Below the pieces are notes generated by a model. That model worked only from the letters and a program-made list of their open reading frames with translations. It ran no database searches and was not told the DNA's origin. The translations under genes were made by a program, and so were the position numbers. Below, piece after piece: positions 42,856 through 52,016 of a DNA stretch of 64,000 nucleotides. The first letter of the stretch is position 1; each line of letters begins with the position of its first letter. Origin of the DNA: Anaerobacillus arseniciselenatis (GTDB lineage Bacteria > Bacillota > Bacilli > Bacillales > Anaerobacillaceae); the NCBI RefSeq assembly GCF_001865995.1, contig NZ_MLQQ01000001.1, forward strand, positions 62,001 through 126,000, read 5' to 3'.

Positions 42856-43806
42856 ATGAAAAAAATATTAGTAACTGGGGCTTTAGGACAAATCGGTTCT
42901 GAGTTAACATTAAAAATGAGAGACATTTACGGTGCGAAAAATGTTATTGCTACAGACATCCGTAAAAATGACAGTGAAGTTGTTCATTCTGGTCAGTTTG
43001 AAATCTTAGACGTTACCGACGGCGAAGCAATGTCACAGTTAGCGAAAAAATACGAAGTCGACACGATTATCCATTTAGCAGCTCTATTGTCAGCAACAGC
43101 TGAAGCTAAACCACTTCTTGCCTGGAACTTAAACATGGGTGGACTCGTAAATGCTCTTGAAGTAGCTAGAGAGGAAAATTGTCAATTTTTCACACCAAGT
43201 TCAATCGGTGCGTTCGGTCCATCGACACCGAAAGATCAAACACCACAAGACACGATCCAACGCCCGACAACGATGTATGGCGTCAATAAAGTGTCAGGGG
43301 AGTTACTATGTGATTATTACTATCAAAAATTCGGTGTCGACACTCGCGGGCTTCGTTTCCCAGGATTAATTTCGTATGCAACTCCTCCTGGTGGCGGAAC
43401 GACAGATTATGCCGTTGACATTTATTACAAAGCGATCGAAAATGGCCGCTACACATCGTATATTGATAAAGGCACTTATATGGATATGATGTATATGCCT
43501 GATGCTCTTAATGGCATTATTCAATTAATGGAGGCAGATCCTTCGAAGTTGATCCACCGTAACTCCTTCAACGTAACGGCAATGAGCTTTGAGCCTGAAC
43601 AAATTGCCGCTGAAATTAAAAAGCATATTCCTAACTTTGTCATGGATTATGATGTTGACCCAGTTAGACAGGCGATCGCTGACAGCTGGCCAAACTGCAT
43701 CGACTGCTCAGCAGCAAACCAAGAATGGGGTTTCAAAGCTGAATATGATCTTTCAAAAATGACTGTTGATATGTTAGCGAAATTAAGAAAACCTGTGACT
43801 GTGTAA
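42856..43806 (+). CDS. tdh: L-threonine 3-dehydrogenase, SDR/epimerase type
   Basis: About 316 aa. The Rossmann motif [19 protein letters not shown], catalytic YGVNKVSGE (YxxxK) and [11 protein letters not shown] mark the extended SDR family of threonine dehydrogenases, not the zinc-type Tdh. It oxidises threonine to 2-amino-3-ketobutyrate for Kbl. The ATG 42856-42858 has AGGGGG upstream; the frame start at 42850 is a TTG. The gap to kbl is about 270 nt because of the inserted repeat, so co-transcription is not certain. Confidence 0.93.
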   Translation: MKKILVTGALGQIGSELTLKMRDIYGAKNVIATDIRKNDSEVVHSGQFEILDVTDGEAMSQLAKKYEVDTIIHLAALLSATAEAKPLLAWNLNMGGLVNALEVAREENCQFFTPSSIGAFGPSTPKDQTPQDTIQRPTTMYGVNKVSGELLCDYYYQKFGVDTRGLRFPGLISYATPPGGGTTDYAVDIYYKAIENGRYTSYIDKGTYMDMMYMPDALNGIIQLMEADPSKLIHRNSFNVTAMSFEPEQIAAEIKKHIPNFVMDYDVDPVRQAIADSWPNCIDCSAANQEWGFKAEYDLSKMTVDMLAKLRKPVTV

Positions 43807-43848
43807 TTTAAACACGAGAACTTTATGAATGACGTAGACAGAAAAATA

Positions 43849-43969
43849 GGGGTGTCCTATAAGTGTCTGACACCAGGCAATACTTACTAAATATAGACGG
43901 TTAATTTCTTATTATCCGTCTATATTTAGTGCCTAACGGTGTCTGACACTATGTATTAGGACAGCCCCA
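43849..43969 (+). repeat. Palindromic repeat, family 2 (copy 3)
   Basis: Outer arms GGGGTGTCCTA and TAGGACAGCCCC, with GTGTCTGACACC near one end and GTGTCTGACACT near the other. It lies between tdh and the convergent Rpn-like gene and may serve as a terminator. Confidence 0.8.
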
Positions 43970-43989
43970 TTTTAAATAATATATTTAGT

Positions 43990-45000
43990 TTATTTATTCT
44001 TGACGAGTTGCTCGACTTCTTCTTTCGTCAAACCTGTTAGTTTGACAATCATTTCAAGCGGCACTCCCTCTTCACTCAAGCCTAAAGCTACTTTTTTCAA
44101 TGCTTCTTTCTCACCTTGTTGTTTTCCTTTTTCAATGCCTTGTTCAATGCCTTGTTGCATTCCTTTTTGTAGCCCTTGTTCAATACCTTTTTCCATTCCA
44201 TCTTTAAGCGCCTTTTCCATCCCTTGCTTGTATCGATATTCTTGTTCTTCTATAAACGATATTTCATCAAGGTATTTTTTTAAACGCGCTTCGTATTCGT
44301 ATCGCTTCTGCCTATCAGCACTTAATTCTTCCCAACTATACAAAGCATCTCGTAAAACTTCATCTTTCAAAGCAATCGCCTCCAGTTCAGATAAAATATC
44401 TTTGTAAGCTTTCTTTTCTTTTTTATCAACAGTTCCCAATAATAATAGCCACCTAGCTAACAAATCATCTCTTGGATTTAATCTTTCTTGCTTCCATTGT
44501 ACCAGTAATTTAGGAATTTCTACAAAGTGAAATTCCATATCGTTAGTTAGTTGGAAAGCATCCTTATCTTCATATAAATGAAATGTCGTATGAAATTTTT
44601 TCGTTTCTCTTCGAAACAAATTATAATTCACAATATTTATCATGATCACTGGCCTTAAATTTATGTAGCCTTGTCCTTTTTGAAGCTGATCACTAAAAAC
44701 TCTTGCCCAATAATATATACTCCTTTTAACCATATTGAATTTATTATTAAACTGAATTTCTATATTAATTAGTTCATCATTCGTGGTGCGTGCTAATATA
44801 TCTAGTCTCGATTCCTTATCTTCAAGATGCTCTTTGCTCAAAAGGGTGTTTTCAAATTGGACGTCTGAAATTTTTTCTCGATCGGTGCGTTCTAACATTG
44901 CATTTAAAAACTCAATAGTAATTCTTTTATTTTTAGGATTACCAAATAACTGCTTAAACGCATAATCAATTTTTAGATCCATTAATTCGTTAATATTCAT
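43990..45000 (-). CDS. Rpn-like PD-(D/E)XK nuclease / transposase-related protein
   Basis: The protein has 336 aa. The N-terminal DYAFKQLFGNPKNKRITIEF, RLDILARTTNDELINIEIQF (D, ExQ core) and the WARVFSDQLQKGQGY stretch mark the PD-(D/E)XK family of Rpn recombination-promoting nucleases. The C-terminal part has a Gly/Gln repeat (KGIEQGLQKGMQQGIEQGIE) and ends LSEEGVPLEMIVKLTGLTKE. The repeat number varies between homologues. It may act on DNA; no further IS features such as inverted ends were found next to it. Confidence 0.85.
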   Translation of the reverse strand: MNINELMDLKIDYAFKQLFGNPKNKRITIEFLNAMLERTDREKISDVQFENTLLSKEHLEDKESRLDILARTTNDELINIEIQFNNKFNMVKRSIYYWARVFSDQLQKGQGYINLRPVIMINIVNYNLFRRETKKFHTTFHLYEDKDAFQLTNDMEFHFVEIPKLLVQWKQERLNPRDDLLARWLLLLGTVDKKEKKAYKDILSELEAIALKDEVLRDALYSWEELSADRQKRYEYEARLKKYLDEISFIEEQEYRYKQGMEKALKDGMEKGIEQGLQKGMQQGIEQGIEKGKQQGEKEALKKVALGLSEEGVPLEMIVKLTGLTKEEVEQLVKNK

Positions 45001-45331
45001 TATTCATCACCTTTCTTTTTCCTGAAATTCAACACACTAAATAAACTTTGGACTATTTGAAAATTAAAGCTACGATAAAGCATTAGAGTTTGCCGTTTTG
45101 AAATATTTAGGTTTTAACTCTGGGGTCATGTTATATTACTTAGAGGTTATAAATGGAGTGTGTTCACCGAAGATGTAATTTTCAAGTTGTAAAAAGTGGT
45201 TGTTAACTAATCAATCATCTAAGCCTCCCCCATTCTGCCTTTTTATATTTAAAATTATTATAACAAAATTAGAGCGAAAAGAAAACGTATGTTCTGTTTT
45301 TTCTAAAAAAATAATTATGAATTATTCAATT

Positions 45332-45357
45332 GAGTGAATTTCATAATTACCAAAAAA
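45332..45357 (+). repeat. Family 1 repeat, truncated end (copy 6)
   Basis: Only the GAGTGAATTTCATAATTACC end remains. The adjacent membrane-protein gene ends 4 nt downstream. Confidence 0.6.
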
Positions 45358-45360
45358 GGA

Positions 45361-45738
45361 TTACTGATCAAGAGTTATCTTTTTTCGATAGACCATGTTT
45401 GATATTACACGAACGATTAAGTGCCCTATCCACAATAAAATTCCAGTGAATACGATAACTAATTCCATTCCAAACGGATTGAACCATGAAGGGTTTGGTG
45501 CTGTTATAAATCCTACTCCTAATAGCACAGATATAATAATCGTAACAAGGTTTACAAGAAGAATATACAAGAATTTAATACTTCTAGATAATATACCTAC
45601 AATAATTACATGGACTAACAAGATTGTAGTCACTACCAAGAGAGAAGCTTCTTCACCTCTTAGATGTTGCATAGTTTCATAGAGGTGGAACAAAAATGGT
45701 ACGGGAATCAAAGTGAGTATTAACCATAAATATTTAAT
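45361..45738 (-). CDS. Small four-helix membrane protein, probably with an ATT start
   Basis: About 125 aa with four hydrophobic segments. The TTG at 45709-45711 has no ribosome binding site, but the frame stays open upstream and AAAGGAGG lies 7 nt before an ATT at 45736-45738, giving an opening IKYLWLILTLIPVPF. ATT starts are rare but known (infC). The protein resembles unknown small membrane proteins. Its stop is next to a truncated family 1 repeat. Confidence 0.5.
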   Translation of the reverse strand: MKYLWLILTLIPVPFLFHLYETMQHLRGEEASLLVVTTILLVHVIIVGILSRSIKFLYILLVNLVTIIISVLLGVGFITAPNPSWFNPFGMELVIVFTGILLWIGHLIVRVISNMVYRKKITLDQ

Positions 45739-45796
45739 AAAAATACCTCCTTTATTATGCCTTTAACGAATCGTTTTAGCCTCTGTGTATTGGTGT

Positions 45797-46960
45797 CTAA
45801 TTGAGATTAAGGGGAACATAACCAGTTTCTTCAATGATATATTGTCCTTGTGGTGATAAAATCCATTCGATAAAGGCATCAATATTTGGATTATCACTTC
45901 CCGCGGTTATTGCGTAAAACTCTGCTGCCAACGGATATTCACCTGTTCGAATCGTTTCCACACTAGGAGGAACGCCATTAATTTTCAAGTGTCTAATTTC
46001 ATCATTTTCAATCATATCCGTCGAAAAGTAGCGAAAAGAATATCCTAAGGCATTGTTATAGTTACGATACTGCGCCGTTTGTTCAATAATGCCACCCATT
46101 CCAGCGACAACATCCTCTTTAAGTGGCGTCATCAACGTTTTACCTTCCATCAAATTCTGTAACGCCGTTTGACTTCCACTATCATCCGGTCGCTGAAACG
46201 CACGAATGGAAGCACTATTTCCACCGACCTCACTCCAATTAGTGACTTCGCCTGAATAAATACCTTGAATTTGCTCAATAGTTAACCCTTCCACAGAATT
46301 TCTTGAGTTAACAAAAAATACAAACGCTTCTCGACCGATTGGAGTTAGTTTTAACTCAACACCTCGCTTTTTAGCTAGGTCTATTTGCCTTTTTGATGGG
46401 CCGGCAGCAAAAATAATATCTGCGTCTCCGTTAATAAGTTTTTCATAAGCTTGATCGGTCTTACTGCACATCACTTCGCTTCGATAAAAATCATAGTTTT
46501 TTTCTGGATAAGTCGCTTCTACAAATGCACCATAGACAGGATAGAGCGCAGTCGCACCATCTAAAACTGGCAATTGACCTTCCATTTTTAATGTTGCAGT
46601 TTCAGGCAATGAAACTAGTTTTGAGTCTTCAGAAAAAGGAGCATACTCTCGCAAATTCACTTCGGCATCATTTAACGTTTCAAAACTATTGTGATACGCC
46701 TGATTAATTTCGTAAGTGGCAACCGCAATAATACATAGCGAAGTAAAACTGATCACACTTATTCTAAGGATACGCGGGTAACCAAGCTTAAAAATGCGCA
46801 TAATGCTAAATATGATAACTGCAACGGTAACGATAATAACGAATGGTGTATAAAACTTTACCGCCCCCATCAATGACGCGTATACAGCTGCAATAAAACC
46901 GATGAATACTAAAGATATTGTTAAAAATATAGTTGAAATAACTTTTTCCCCAACTCCCAC
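45797..46960 (-). CDS. PstS-like periplasmic-binding-type protein with membrane anchor
   Basis: About 387 aa. Three membrane helices at the N-terminus (about 5-95) precede a PstS-type domain: DGATALYPVYGAFVEATYPE, FAAGPSKRQIDLAK, FVNSRNSVEGLTIEQIQGIY and RPDDSGSQTAL. PstS-like proteins bind phosphate or related oxyanions; no transporter permease genes are nearby. The GTG 46958-46960 with GGGGGG upstream is a better start than the ATG at 46975. The leading helices instead of a signal peptide are unusual for the family. Confidence 0.75.
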   Translation of the reverse strand: MGVGEKVISTIFLTISLVFIGFIAAVYASLMGAVKFYTPFVIIVTVAVIIFSIMRIFKLGYPRILRISVISFTSLCIIAVATYEINQAYHNSFETLNDAEVNLREYAPFSEDSKLVSLPETATLKMEGQLPVLDGATALYPVYGAFVEATYPEKNYDFYRSEVMCSKTDQAYEKLINGDADIIFAAGPSKRQIDLAKKRGVELKLTPIGREAFVFFVNSRNSVEGLTIEQIQGIYSGEVTNWSEVGGNSASIRAFQRPDDSGSQTALQNLMEGKTLMTPLKEDVVAGMGGIIEQTAQYRNYNNALGYSFRYFSTDMIENDEIRHLKINGVPPSVETIRTGEYPLAAEFYAITAGSDNPNIDAFIEWILSPQGQYIIEETGYVPLNLN

Positions 46961-47065
46961 GATCATTCCCCCCATTTTTCATTCTATTGTGAAAATATTT
47001 TATTGTTCTAACGTGAATCTTTATAAGTTCATTGGGACATTGAGATGGTTCTAGTCCCCTCACTG

Positions 47066-47527
47066 CTAGTGGCTATTCTTCAACGACAACTCCTCTAACC
47101 GAGCAATCGTTTCCTCTTTATTAAAAGAACTAAACCAACGATAATCTTCATTATCTACGATCCTAAAATGCTGACTAACTAAATTTTGTTGGATGCGGTA
47201 GCCGTCTTTTTTTAATACCTCTTTCCACCACACTTTCCCCCCCAACGTTTTTTGTTTTGGACTTGAAACACGATCATGGGCGATTGTTTCAACAATTTCT
47301 ATCGGATCACTACTTAATGCTGCTTGTAAAACTTCGCTATGTCTAAACAATACACACACTGCAATAACATTTGACCAACTAGCCTGGGTCCGTTCTTTTT
47401 CTATTTGAACGAGTGTTTTCTTGGAAACTCCTAAAATATCAGCCATTTTATCTTGCGTATAACCATATTCCGTGCGGATTAGTTTCATCTTTTTAGATAC
47501 CAACTCAATAAGTTTGTCTTTATCCAT
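47066..47527 (-). CDS. XRE-family transcriptional regulator
   Basis: About 153 aa. The N-terminal helix-turn-helix (IRTEYGYTQDKMADILGVSK, then KTLVQIEKERTQASW) is clear. The rest (about 75-153) is an unrecognised domain with a WWKEVLKKDGYRIQQNL stretch. The ATG 47525-47527 has CGGAGG upstream. It lies about 105 nt upstream of the PstS-like gene in the same direction, so it may control it. Phased TTGCGA repeats lie upstream (47640-47850). Confidence 0.85.
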   Translation of the reverse strand: MDKDKLIELVSKKMKLIRTEYGYTQDKMADILGVSKKTLVQIEKERTQASWSNVIAVCVLFRHSEVLQAALSSDPIEIVETIAHDRVSSPKQKTLGGKVWWKEVLKKDGYRIQQNLVSQHFRIVDNEDYRWFSSFNKEETIARLEELSLKNSH

Positions 47528-47639
47528 AGGCACCTCCGATATCTTTTTTTGGTAAATTTATCTTTATAGTGTAAATTTACACTTTTCATTTAAATTTTAC
47601 AAGTGATATTTTCCAAGTTTTTTGTGCGTACTACATTAT

Positions 47640-47850
47640 CTTGAGTTAATCGCTATTTTCTTGCGATTATTATATTTTTACATGCGAATGTCGCCTGTTT
47701 GTTTGCGATTTTCCCAATTTATTTGCGCACATTATTGTGCGCGCTACTTTTTCTCAAGTTACTCCCAGTTATTTTGCGGTTCTACAATTTTATTTGCGAT
47801 CCTACCTATTTTTCTTGCGATCATTCTAATTTTTTTTGCACACACCCTCT
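47640..47850. repeat. Phased TTGCGA-type repeats
   Basis: TGCGA or TGCG in a T-rich background occurs at 47662, 47683, 47704, 47724, 47738, 47775, 47795 and 47816. Most steps are 20-21 bp, close to two helical turns. They lie between the regulator start and the csaA stop and could be a multi-site operator. Confidence 0.5.
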
Positions 47851-47875
47851 CGTCAGTATCTTTTTAACGACAAAA

Positions 47876-47903
47876 AACAGCAAACCAAAGATTTGCTGTT
47901 CAA
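47876..47903 (-). terminator. Terminator of csaA
   Basis: Arms AACAGCAAA and TTTGCTGTT around a short loop; A-rich on one side. Confidence 0.6.
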
Positions 47904-47921
47904 AATTCTTATAGACATCGA

Positions 47922-48251
47922 TTAAGCAATCGGTGTTCCGTTAGGTAATTCGCTATCTGGTGCAAGCAATACAACATCGCCTTTTTCAGGTATGCCACCA
48001 ATAACTAAAACTTCACTATTAAATCCGGCAATTCGCCGCGGTGGAAAGTTTGTTACCGCTACAACTTGTTTGCCGACTAAAGTTTCTGGTTCATAACGTT
48101 TTGTGATTTGTGCACTTGATTGCTTTATACCGACTTCGCCAAAATCAATTTTTAATTTTAGCGCAGGAACTTTTGCTTCAGGAAACTCTTCTGCTTCCAT
48201 AACTGTCCCAACTCGAATATCAAGTTTTAAAAAGTCTTCGATCGTTGCCAA
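47922..48251 (-). CDS. csaA: CsaA-type tRNA-binding protein
   Basis: About 109 aa, the full length of CsaA. It shows [39 protein letters not shown] and [20 protein letters not shown], all typical. CsaA binds nucleic acid and has been described as a secretion-related chaperone. The TTG 48249-48251 with GAAGGAG upstream is chosen; the frame to 48329 lies partly in a repeat. Confidence 0.92.
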   Translation of the reverse strand: MATIEDFLKLDIRVGTVMEAEEFPEAKVPALKLKIDFGEVGIKQSSAQITKRYEPETLVGKQVVAVTNFPPRRIAGFNSEVLVIGGIPEKGDVVLLAPDSELPNGTPIA

Positions 48252-48318
48252 AAGAAACACTCCTTCTCGTTTATTGGGACGATTTCCCATTAATAAAATT
48301 AAATATATCATATTTTCA

Positions 48319-48399
48319 ATGAATTTCATAATTCATTATTCTCACCACTAAGATCAATATATAGTTGCGTCAAAACCATTCGCAAACTATATATTACGT
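48319..48399 (-). repeat. Family 1 repeat, truncated (copy 7, inverse orientation)
   Basis: Keeps the AATGAATTTCATAATTC end and the whole inner stem, but lacks the other end. Confidence 0.75.
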
Positions 48400-48479
48400 A
48401 CTGTAGAAACGCGAACCCTCTACAGTTTCTCCTCACAGCTATATTCAAAAACTTTGCCCGCACCTTCAAGACTATTCTT

Positions 48480-50192
48480 TTAAAAACCTCCTGAACCACC
48501 GCCTGCCCCACTAGGTCCTCCCCCAATTCCAGGAGTAGTAGAGGAAGCACTGCTACTCAAACTAGCACTAGTATTCGCCGACTCAAAATTCGATGCAGCT
48601 ACCGCAGCGATCACAAGCCACGTAGGATCAATGGAATATACAGTTGAAGGTTCATACTCCTTCGATTTGCTAGTAACTTTAAAAGCATTGATCAATGATT
48701 CATTTTTCTTTTGAATGTTCTTTTCATTCATACCTAGCCCGTAAATAAAGGCACGCATTTTATCATCTTCAGTCAAAGATTGCCAAGCATCAGTGGCTAT
48801 ATTTTTAAAATTTTCTCTAAAGGTGCGCCACTCATACGTAATTTTCTCGCCTTCAAACGTTCTTTCGGAAATAAGCGTTATTACTACAAACGCAGGGACC
48901 AATGCTAGTGAAACTATAAATGCGACGATTAAATCAAAAATTGGAAATAAAATTAAAAATGGCGTTAAAATAATCGTACAACTCAGTCCAGTAACTAATC
49001 GAAATTTATCAACTTTCGCATAAAGGTTTGCATCATCCATTTCAGCTTTAACGGCCTCTTCCCACTTAGCTTGATACGACTGATACGTTTCATGATGTTC
49101 TTCATTATTCGTGTAAGTAGCTAAATCCTCAAAACTAAACTCTCCATTTTCACCGATTTCATCAAATAACCATTCTACTAAAATGGCCTCATGCTTGAGT
49201 AAGTCATTACGATGTAATAAATAAAAACGTTTTTCTTCATCATTTCGAACATATCCTTTACGAACTAAGTCTAGCAAAGCTGCAGCCATCGACTGAGCTG
49301 AAAGCTGGTGATGGTTCGTGAAAAATATAGTTGTCGGTATAGATAGCGTTTGCTTCGGAATGATTTGATTAGCAGCATCGATATCACGTTTAACTTCTTC
49401 TTTTCTACGTTTTGCCCTTGAAATCTTTCTTCCAACTAAAAATAAAAATATAAAAATCATCGTTGGTAACAACCCGTTTCCAATCGTACTTAACAATTTT
49501 TTTCGCTCCGCTCGGACAATGGCTGTATTTATTAACTTTTCGTTTTCTGCTAAAATTTCCTCACGCATTTCTCGATTAGACGTTACTGTAGCTTGAGGAA
49601 AAAGTGCGGCTTCATAGGCTACACGTATGTCACCGTTCCGATTTTTACGAACTAAGCCTAAATTGTATGTGACCGATCCATCGCTTTGGATGTTTTCTTT
49701 TTCAAAAGCTTCATAATAACCAAAAGCTATGACATCTGACGCCATTTTAGGTGGAAAAACATTGATCGTTATATTTTCATACGTCGATTCATTACTCTTA
49801 TCAAAAAATGCCCAGAAAAACTCAGCTACATCAGCATAGACGTCAACACCGTTTTTAATCGTATAAAAAATATCTACAGTAATCGTCTCATCATTTCCAG
49901 CGCGGTGAATGCGGTGCTCAAATCCGTCTGTTTCAATCTGTAATCGCTTGTCACCCTCGAAGGCTTCAAGTTTAACGATTTCCGTTCTTTCTTTCGGTAT
50001 CAACACCCGTATAATTCCACCAAACTCGCCTTTAAACGCATACGTATGCGTTTCATGAACGTGTACATCCCCATCATCTTGTAAAAAGGCGTCAATATTT
50101 ACATCTGTAATTGTAAAATCGACGGCGGCGACATGTGTAGGAATAAAGAAAATAGCCATAATCATTATCAAAAAAAATATGTAGTTTTTCAT
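48480..50192 (-). CDS. DUF2207-family membrane protein
   Basis: The protein has 570 aa: a signal peptide (about 1-22), a DUF2207 outer domain (about 25-230; FTITDVNIDAFLQDDGDVHV), three membrane helices (about 235-255, 408-450), a cytosolic region and a glycine-rich end (GGGPSGAGGGSGGF). The last feature is usual for the family. Function unknown. The gene is alone between repeats. Confidence 0.85.
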   Translation of the reverse strand: MKNYIFFLIMIMAIFFIPTHVAAVDFTITDVNIDAFLQDDGDVHVHETHTYAFKGEFGGIIRVLIPKERTEIVKLEAFEGDKRLQIETDGFEHRIHRAGNDETITVDIFYTIKNGVDVYADVAEFFWAFFDKSNESTYENITINVFPPKMASDVIAFGYYEAFEKENIQSDGSVTYNLGLVRKNRNGDIRVAYEAALFPQATVTSNREMREEILAENEKLINTAIVRAERKKLLSTIGNGLLPTMIFIFLFLVGRKISRAKRRKEEVKRDIDAANQIIPKQTLSIPTTIFFTNHHQLSAQSMAAALLDLVRKGYVRNDEEKRFYLLHRNDLLKHEAILVEWLFDEIGENGEFSFEDLATYTNNEEHHETYQSYQAKWEEAVKAEMDDANLYAKVDKFRLVTGLSCTIILTPFLILFPIFDLIVAFIVSLALVPAFVVITLISERTFEGEKITYEWRTFRENFKNIATDAWQSLTEDDKMRAFIYGLGMNEKNIQKKNESLINAFKVTSKSKEYEPSTVYSIDPTWLVIAAVAASNFESANTSASLSSSASSTTPGIGGGPSGAGGGSGGF

Positions 50193-50327
50193 ACATTACA
50201 CCAACCTTTCATATCTTACACTTACGTAAAAACAATGTTAAAGGTTTCAAAAAGAATTAAAGTTTACTTTTATATGAAAAGTGCGAGATAAATGTGGTGG
50301 CGGTTTAAACTCACTGTTTCTAAAGAA

Positions 50328-50390
50328 AAGTGTCCACCCCTCGTGGACATTTTCGCATTTTGTCCACGAGGGGTGTCTGACACCATGTGA
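50328..50390. repeat. Short REP-like hairpin with TGTCCAC and GTGTCTGACAC
   Basis: TGTCCACCCCTCGTGGACA hairpin, then TGTCCACGAGGGG and GTGTCTGACACC, similar to 38636-38690. Confidence 0.6.
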
Positions 50391-50405
50391 AGTATTGATC
50401 AAAAC

Positions 50406-50543
50406 TCAAAAAAAAGTTTTAACTACTTGCTCTTCACGTTGACATTTATTGCAATGGTATTCAATTTCAAGGGCATCTTCTCTAATGGTATGGGAGGTTT
50501 CTTCTTTACAATTCTTGCAATATTGCTTTTTTGAAATTTCCAT
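50406..50543 (-). CDS. 45-aa zinc-ribbon protein
   Basis: The ATG 50541-50543 has GAGGTGA upstream; stop TGA 50406-50408. Two CxxC pairs, CKNC at about residues 9-12 and CNKC at about 31-34, form a small zinc ribbon with a charged middle (KEETSHTIREDALEIEYH). Not recognised beyond this. Confidence 0.65.
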   Translation of the reverse strand: MEISKKQYCKNCKEETSHTIREDALEIEYHCNKCQREEQVVKTFF

Positions 50544-50592
50544 ATAAGTCACCTCGATTTAAGGCTGGCTGCCTCGATCAAACATTACATCT

Positions 50593-50754
50593 TCAATCCT
50601 TAAAATTATTAATTTTTCTTCCTTCGGCACCAGCATTTATTCCTGTGTTTTTGTTATTCGTTAATTTATTTCGATCACGTTTTTCTCCACCAAGATATTC
50701 TGATTTATGCTTTTGTTGAATCTCATTAAATTTCTCAAAATTTTGATTTACCAT
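50593..50754 (-). CDS. 53-aa hydrophilic protein
   Basis: The ATG 50752-50754 has AAAGGAG 8 nt upstream; stop TGA 50593-50595. The peptide (MVNQNFEKFNEIQQKHKSEY, then NNKNTGINAGAEGRKIN) is rich in Asn, Lys and Gln without hydrophobic segments, like small disordered spore proteins, though no family is recognised. Confidence 0.55.
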   Translation of the reverse strand: MVNQNFEKFNEIQQKHKSEYLGGEKRDRNKLTNNKNTGINAGAEGRKINNFKD

Positions 50755-50910
50755 CCTCTTTGCTCCTTTACTTATTAGTGAATTGCTTATATGATATCGT
50801 TTATTTAATAATGCTTTTTTATACGCTTTTTACAGGAGGCAGTAGTAAGGACAATAAATGTATGATTATGCTATAATTATTCTCTAAATAATGTTTAAGG
50901 GGATGTTTTA

Positions 50911-51390
50911 TTGAAGCATTTTGCTCTCATACTTTTCATATTAATCATGGGTTCTATTTTCGTAGCTTCATTCTTTTTTATTGATGATAATGAGGTGGAA
51001 GACTATACGACAGATTTCATTTTTGAAATTATTGAAGAAAATTATTCTGAAAACTTGAGTAATGAAGACAACGAAAAAATCGAGCAATTTTTCCGTGGCT
51101 TTGAAGAACTAAATATACCAAAACTAATCACTGAGGACGTCGTCATCCGTTATTACGATGTATTTACCGATCCAATTTTTAATGAAGGATATTTACAATA
51201 CATTTCCGTTAAATATGAAGATGTTGATGAAGCAACTTTTGATACGAACATACACATGGAATATATTGGATACAACGATGAAGGGGCGATTAATGAAATT
51301 TACTTCGGGCAATTAGTTGTTCGCTCATATGATCGAGATTTTACTGAGTTAGAAATTGTCGAAATCCAGCCCATGGAAAAGCGAAAGTAG
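50911..51390 (+). CDS. Secreted or membrane-anchored protein, unknown
   Basis: The protein has 159 aa. A signal-anchor (about residues 4-22) is followed by an acidic outer domain (EVEDYTTDFIFEIIEENYSE). TTG start 50911 with AAGGGGAT upstream. Single gene, plus strand. No family recognised. Confidence 0.6.
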   Translation: MKHFALILFILIMGSIFVASFFFIDDNEVEDYTTDFIFEIIEENYSENLSNEDNEKIEQFFRGFEELNIPKLITEDVVIRYYDVFTDPIFNEGYLQYISVKYEDVDEATFDTNIHMEYIGYNDEGAINEIYFGQLVVRSYDRDFTELEIVEIQPMEKRK

Positions 51391-51894
51391 CGTTTTTTTC
51401 TTCGCCCACCGTTAAAAGCTTGTGCACGTAATATAAATATCTTTACTAAAAATCATATACTTCACAAAATATGGAGTAACCATTTTAACAAATTTCATAA
51501 ATACTTTCGTTCACGTTTGGTAATCATATTTATTGAGGACGACAAAGTCCTCACAACCCCTTTCCCATCGTCTAGATGATGTTAAAATATATAACATTAA
51601 ACAGGAAGGTTTTTCGATTATACCTTAAATGAGGTGGTTAGCTTGCAGAAGGTCCTGGAATTTCAAGAATGTTATTAACATGACTGAAATGAGGTGTCTG
51701 TGGGAAACAGTAATCGATACGACCGCAATATGATGAATGGGTAAGGTACGAAGAGTTAGTCAATCATGCATTGACTAGCTCTTCTTTTCTTTGAATTAAT
51801 TTAAGGAAAGCGTTAAAATAGCCCACACCCAGCTTTTAGGCGCGGACTAATTTTTATGATGTAGTTCATTCTTTATTTAAAGGAAATTTATTTT
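51391..51894. other. Intergenic region with a possible small transcript
   Basis: Between 51600 and 51800 lies a rightward unit: AAATGAGGTG twice (51628 and 51688), each before a tiny frame (TTG 51643, 11 codons; GTG 51699, 14 codons), then the terminator at 51757-51798. It could be a small RNA or two tiny peptides. The rest shows only the GAGGAC/GTCCTC hairpin at 51536-51553. Confidence 0.35.
51757..51798 (+). terminator. Intrinsic terminator of the small rightward unit
   Basis: Arms GAAGAGTTAGTCAAT and ATTGACTAGCTCTTC, then TTTTCTTT. Confidence 0.75.
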
Positions 51895-52016
51895 AATGAA
51901 TTTCATCATTCATTATTCTCGCCACTAAGATCAATATATAGTTGCGTTAAAACCATTCATTCGCGAACTATATATTGCCTGATGTGGCTCTTTTTTGGTA
52001 ATTATGAAATTCACTC
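51895..52016 (-). repeat. Family 1 repeat (copy 8)
   Basis: Full copy. Its outer end overlaps the TGA stop of the globin gene (AAATGAGTGAATTTC), so the insertion point is the stop codon itself. The loop has an extra CATT. Confidence 0.85.

Noticed and set aside
44000..44407. 135-aa Cys/Ser/Pro-rich plus-strand frame
   Set aside because: It is the complement of the Gly/Gln-repeat region of the Rpn-like gene.
43990..45000. Complete insertion sequence
   Set aside because: The protein is related to transposase-like nucleases, but no terminal inverted repeats or target duplications were found around it.
47622..47914. 81- and 71-aa plus-strand frames in the TTGCGA repeat region
   Set aside because: Low-complexity Phe/Leu/Cys-rich translations of T-rich repeats, no ribosome binding site.
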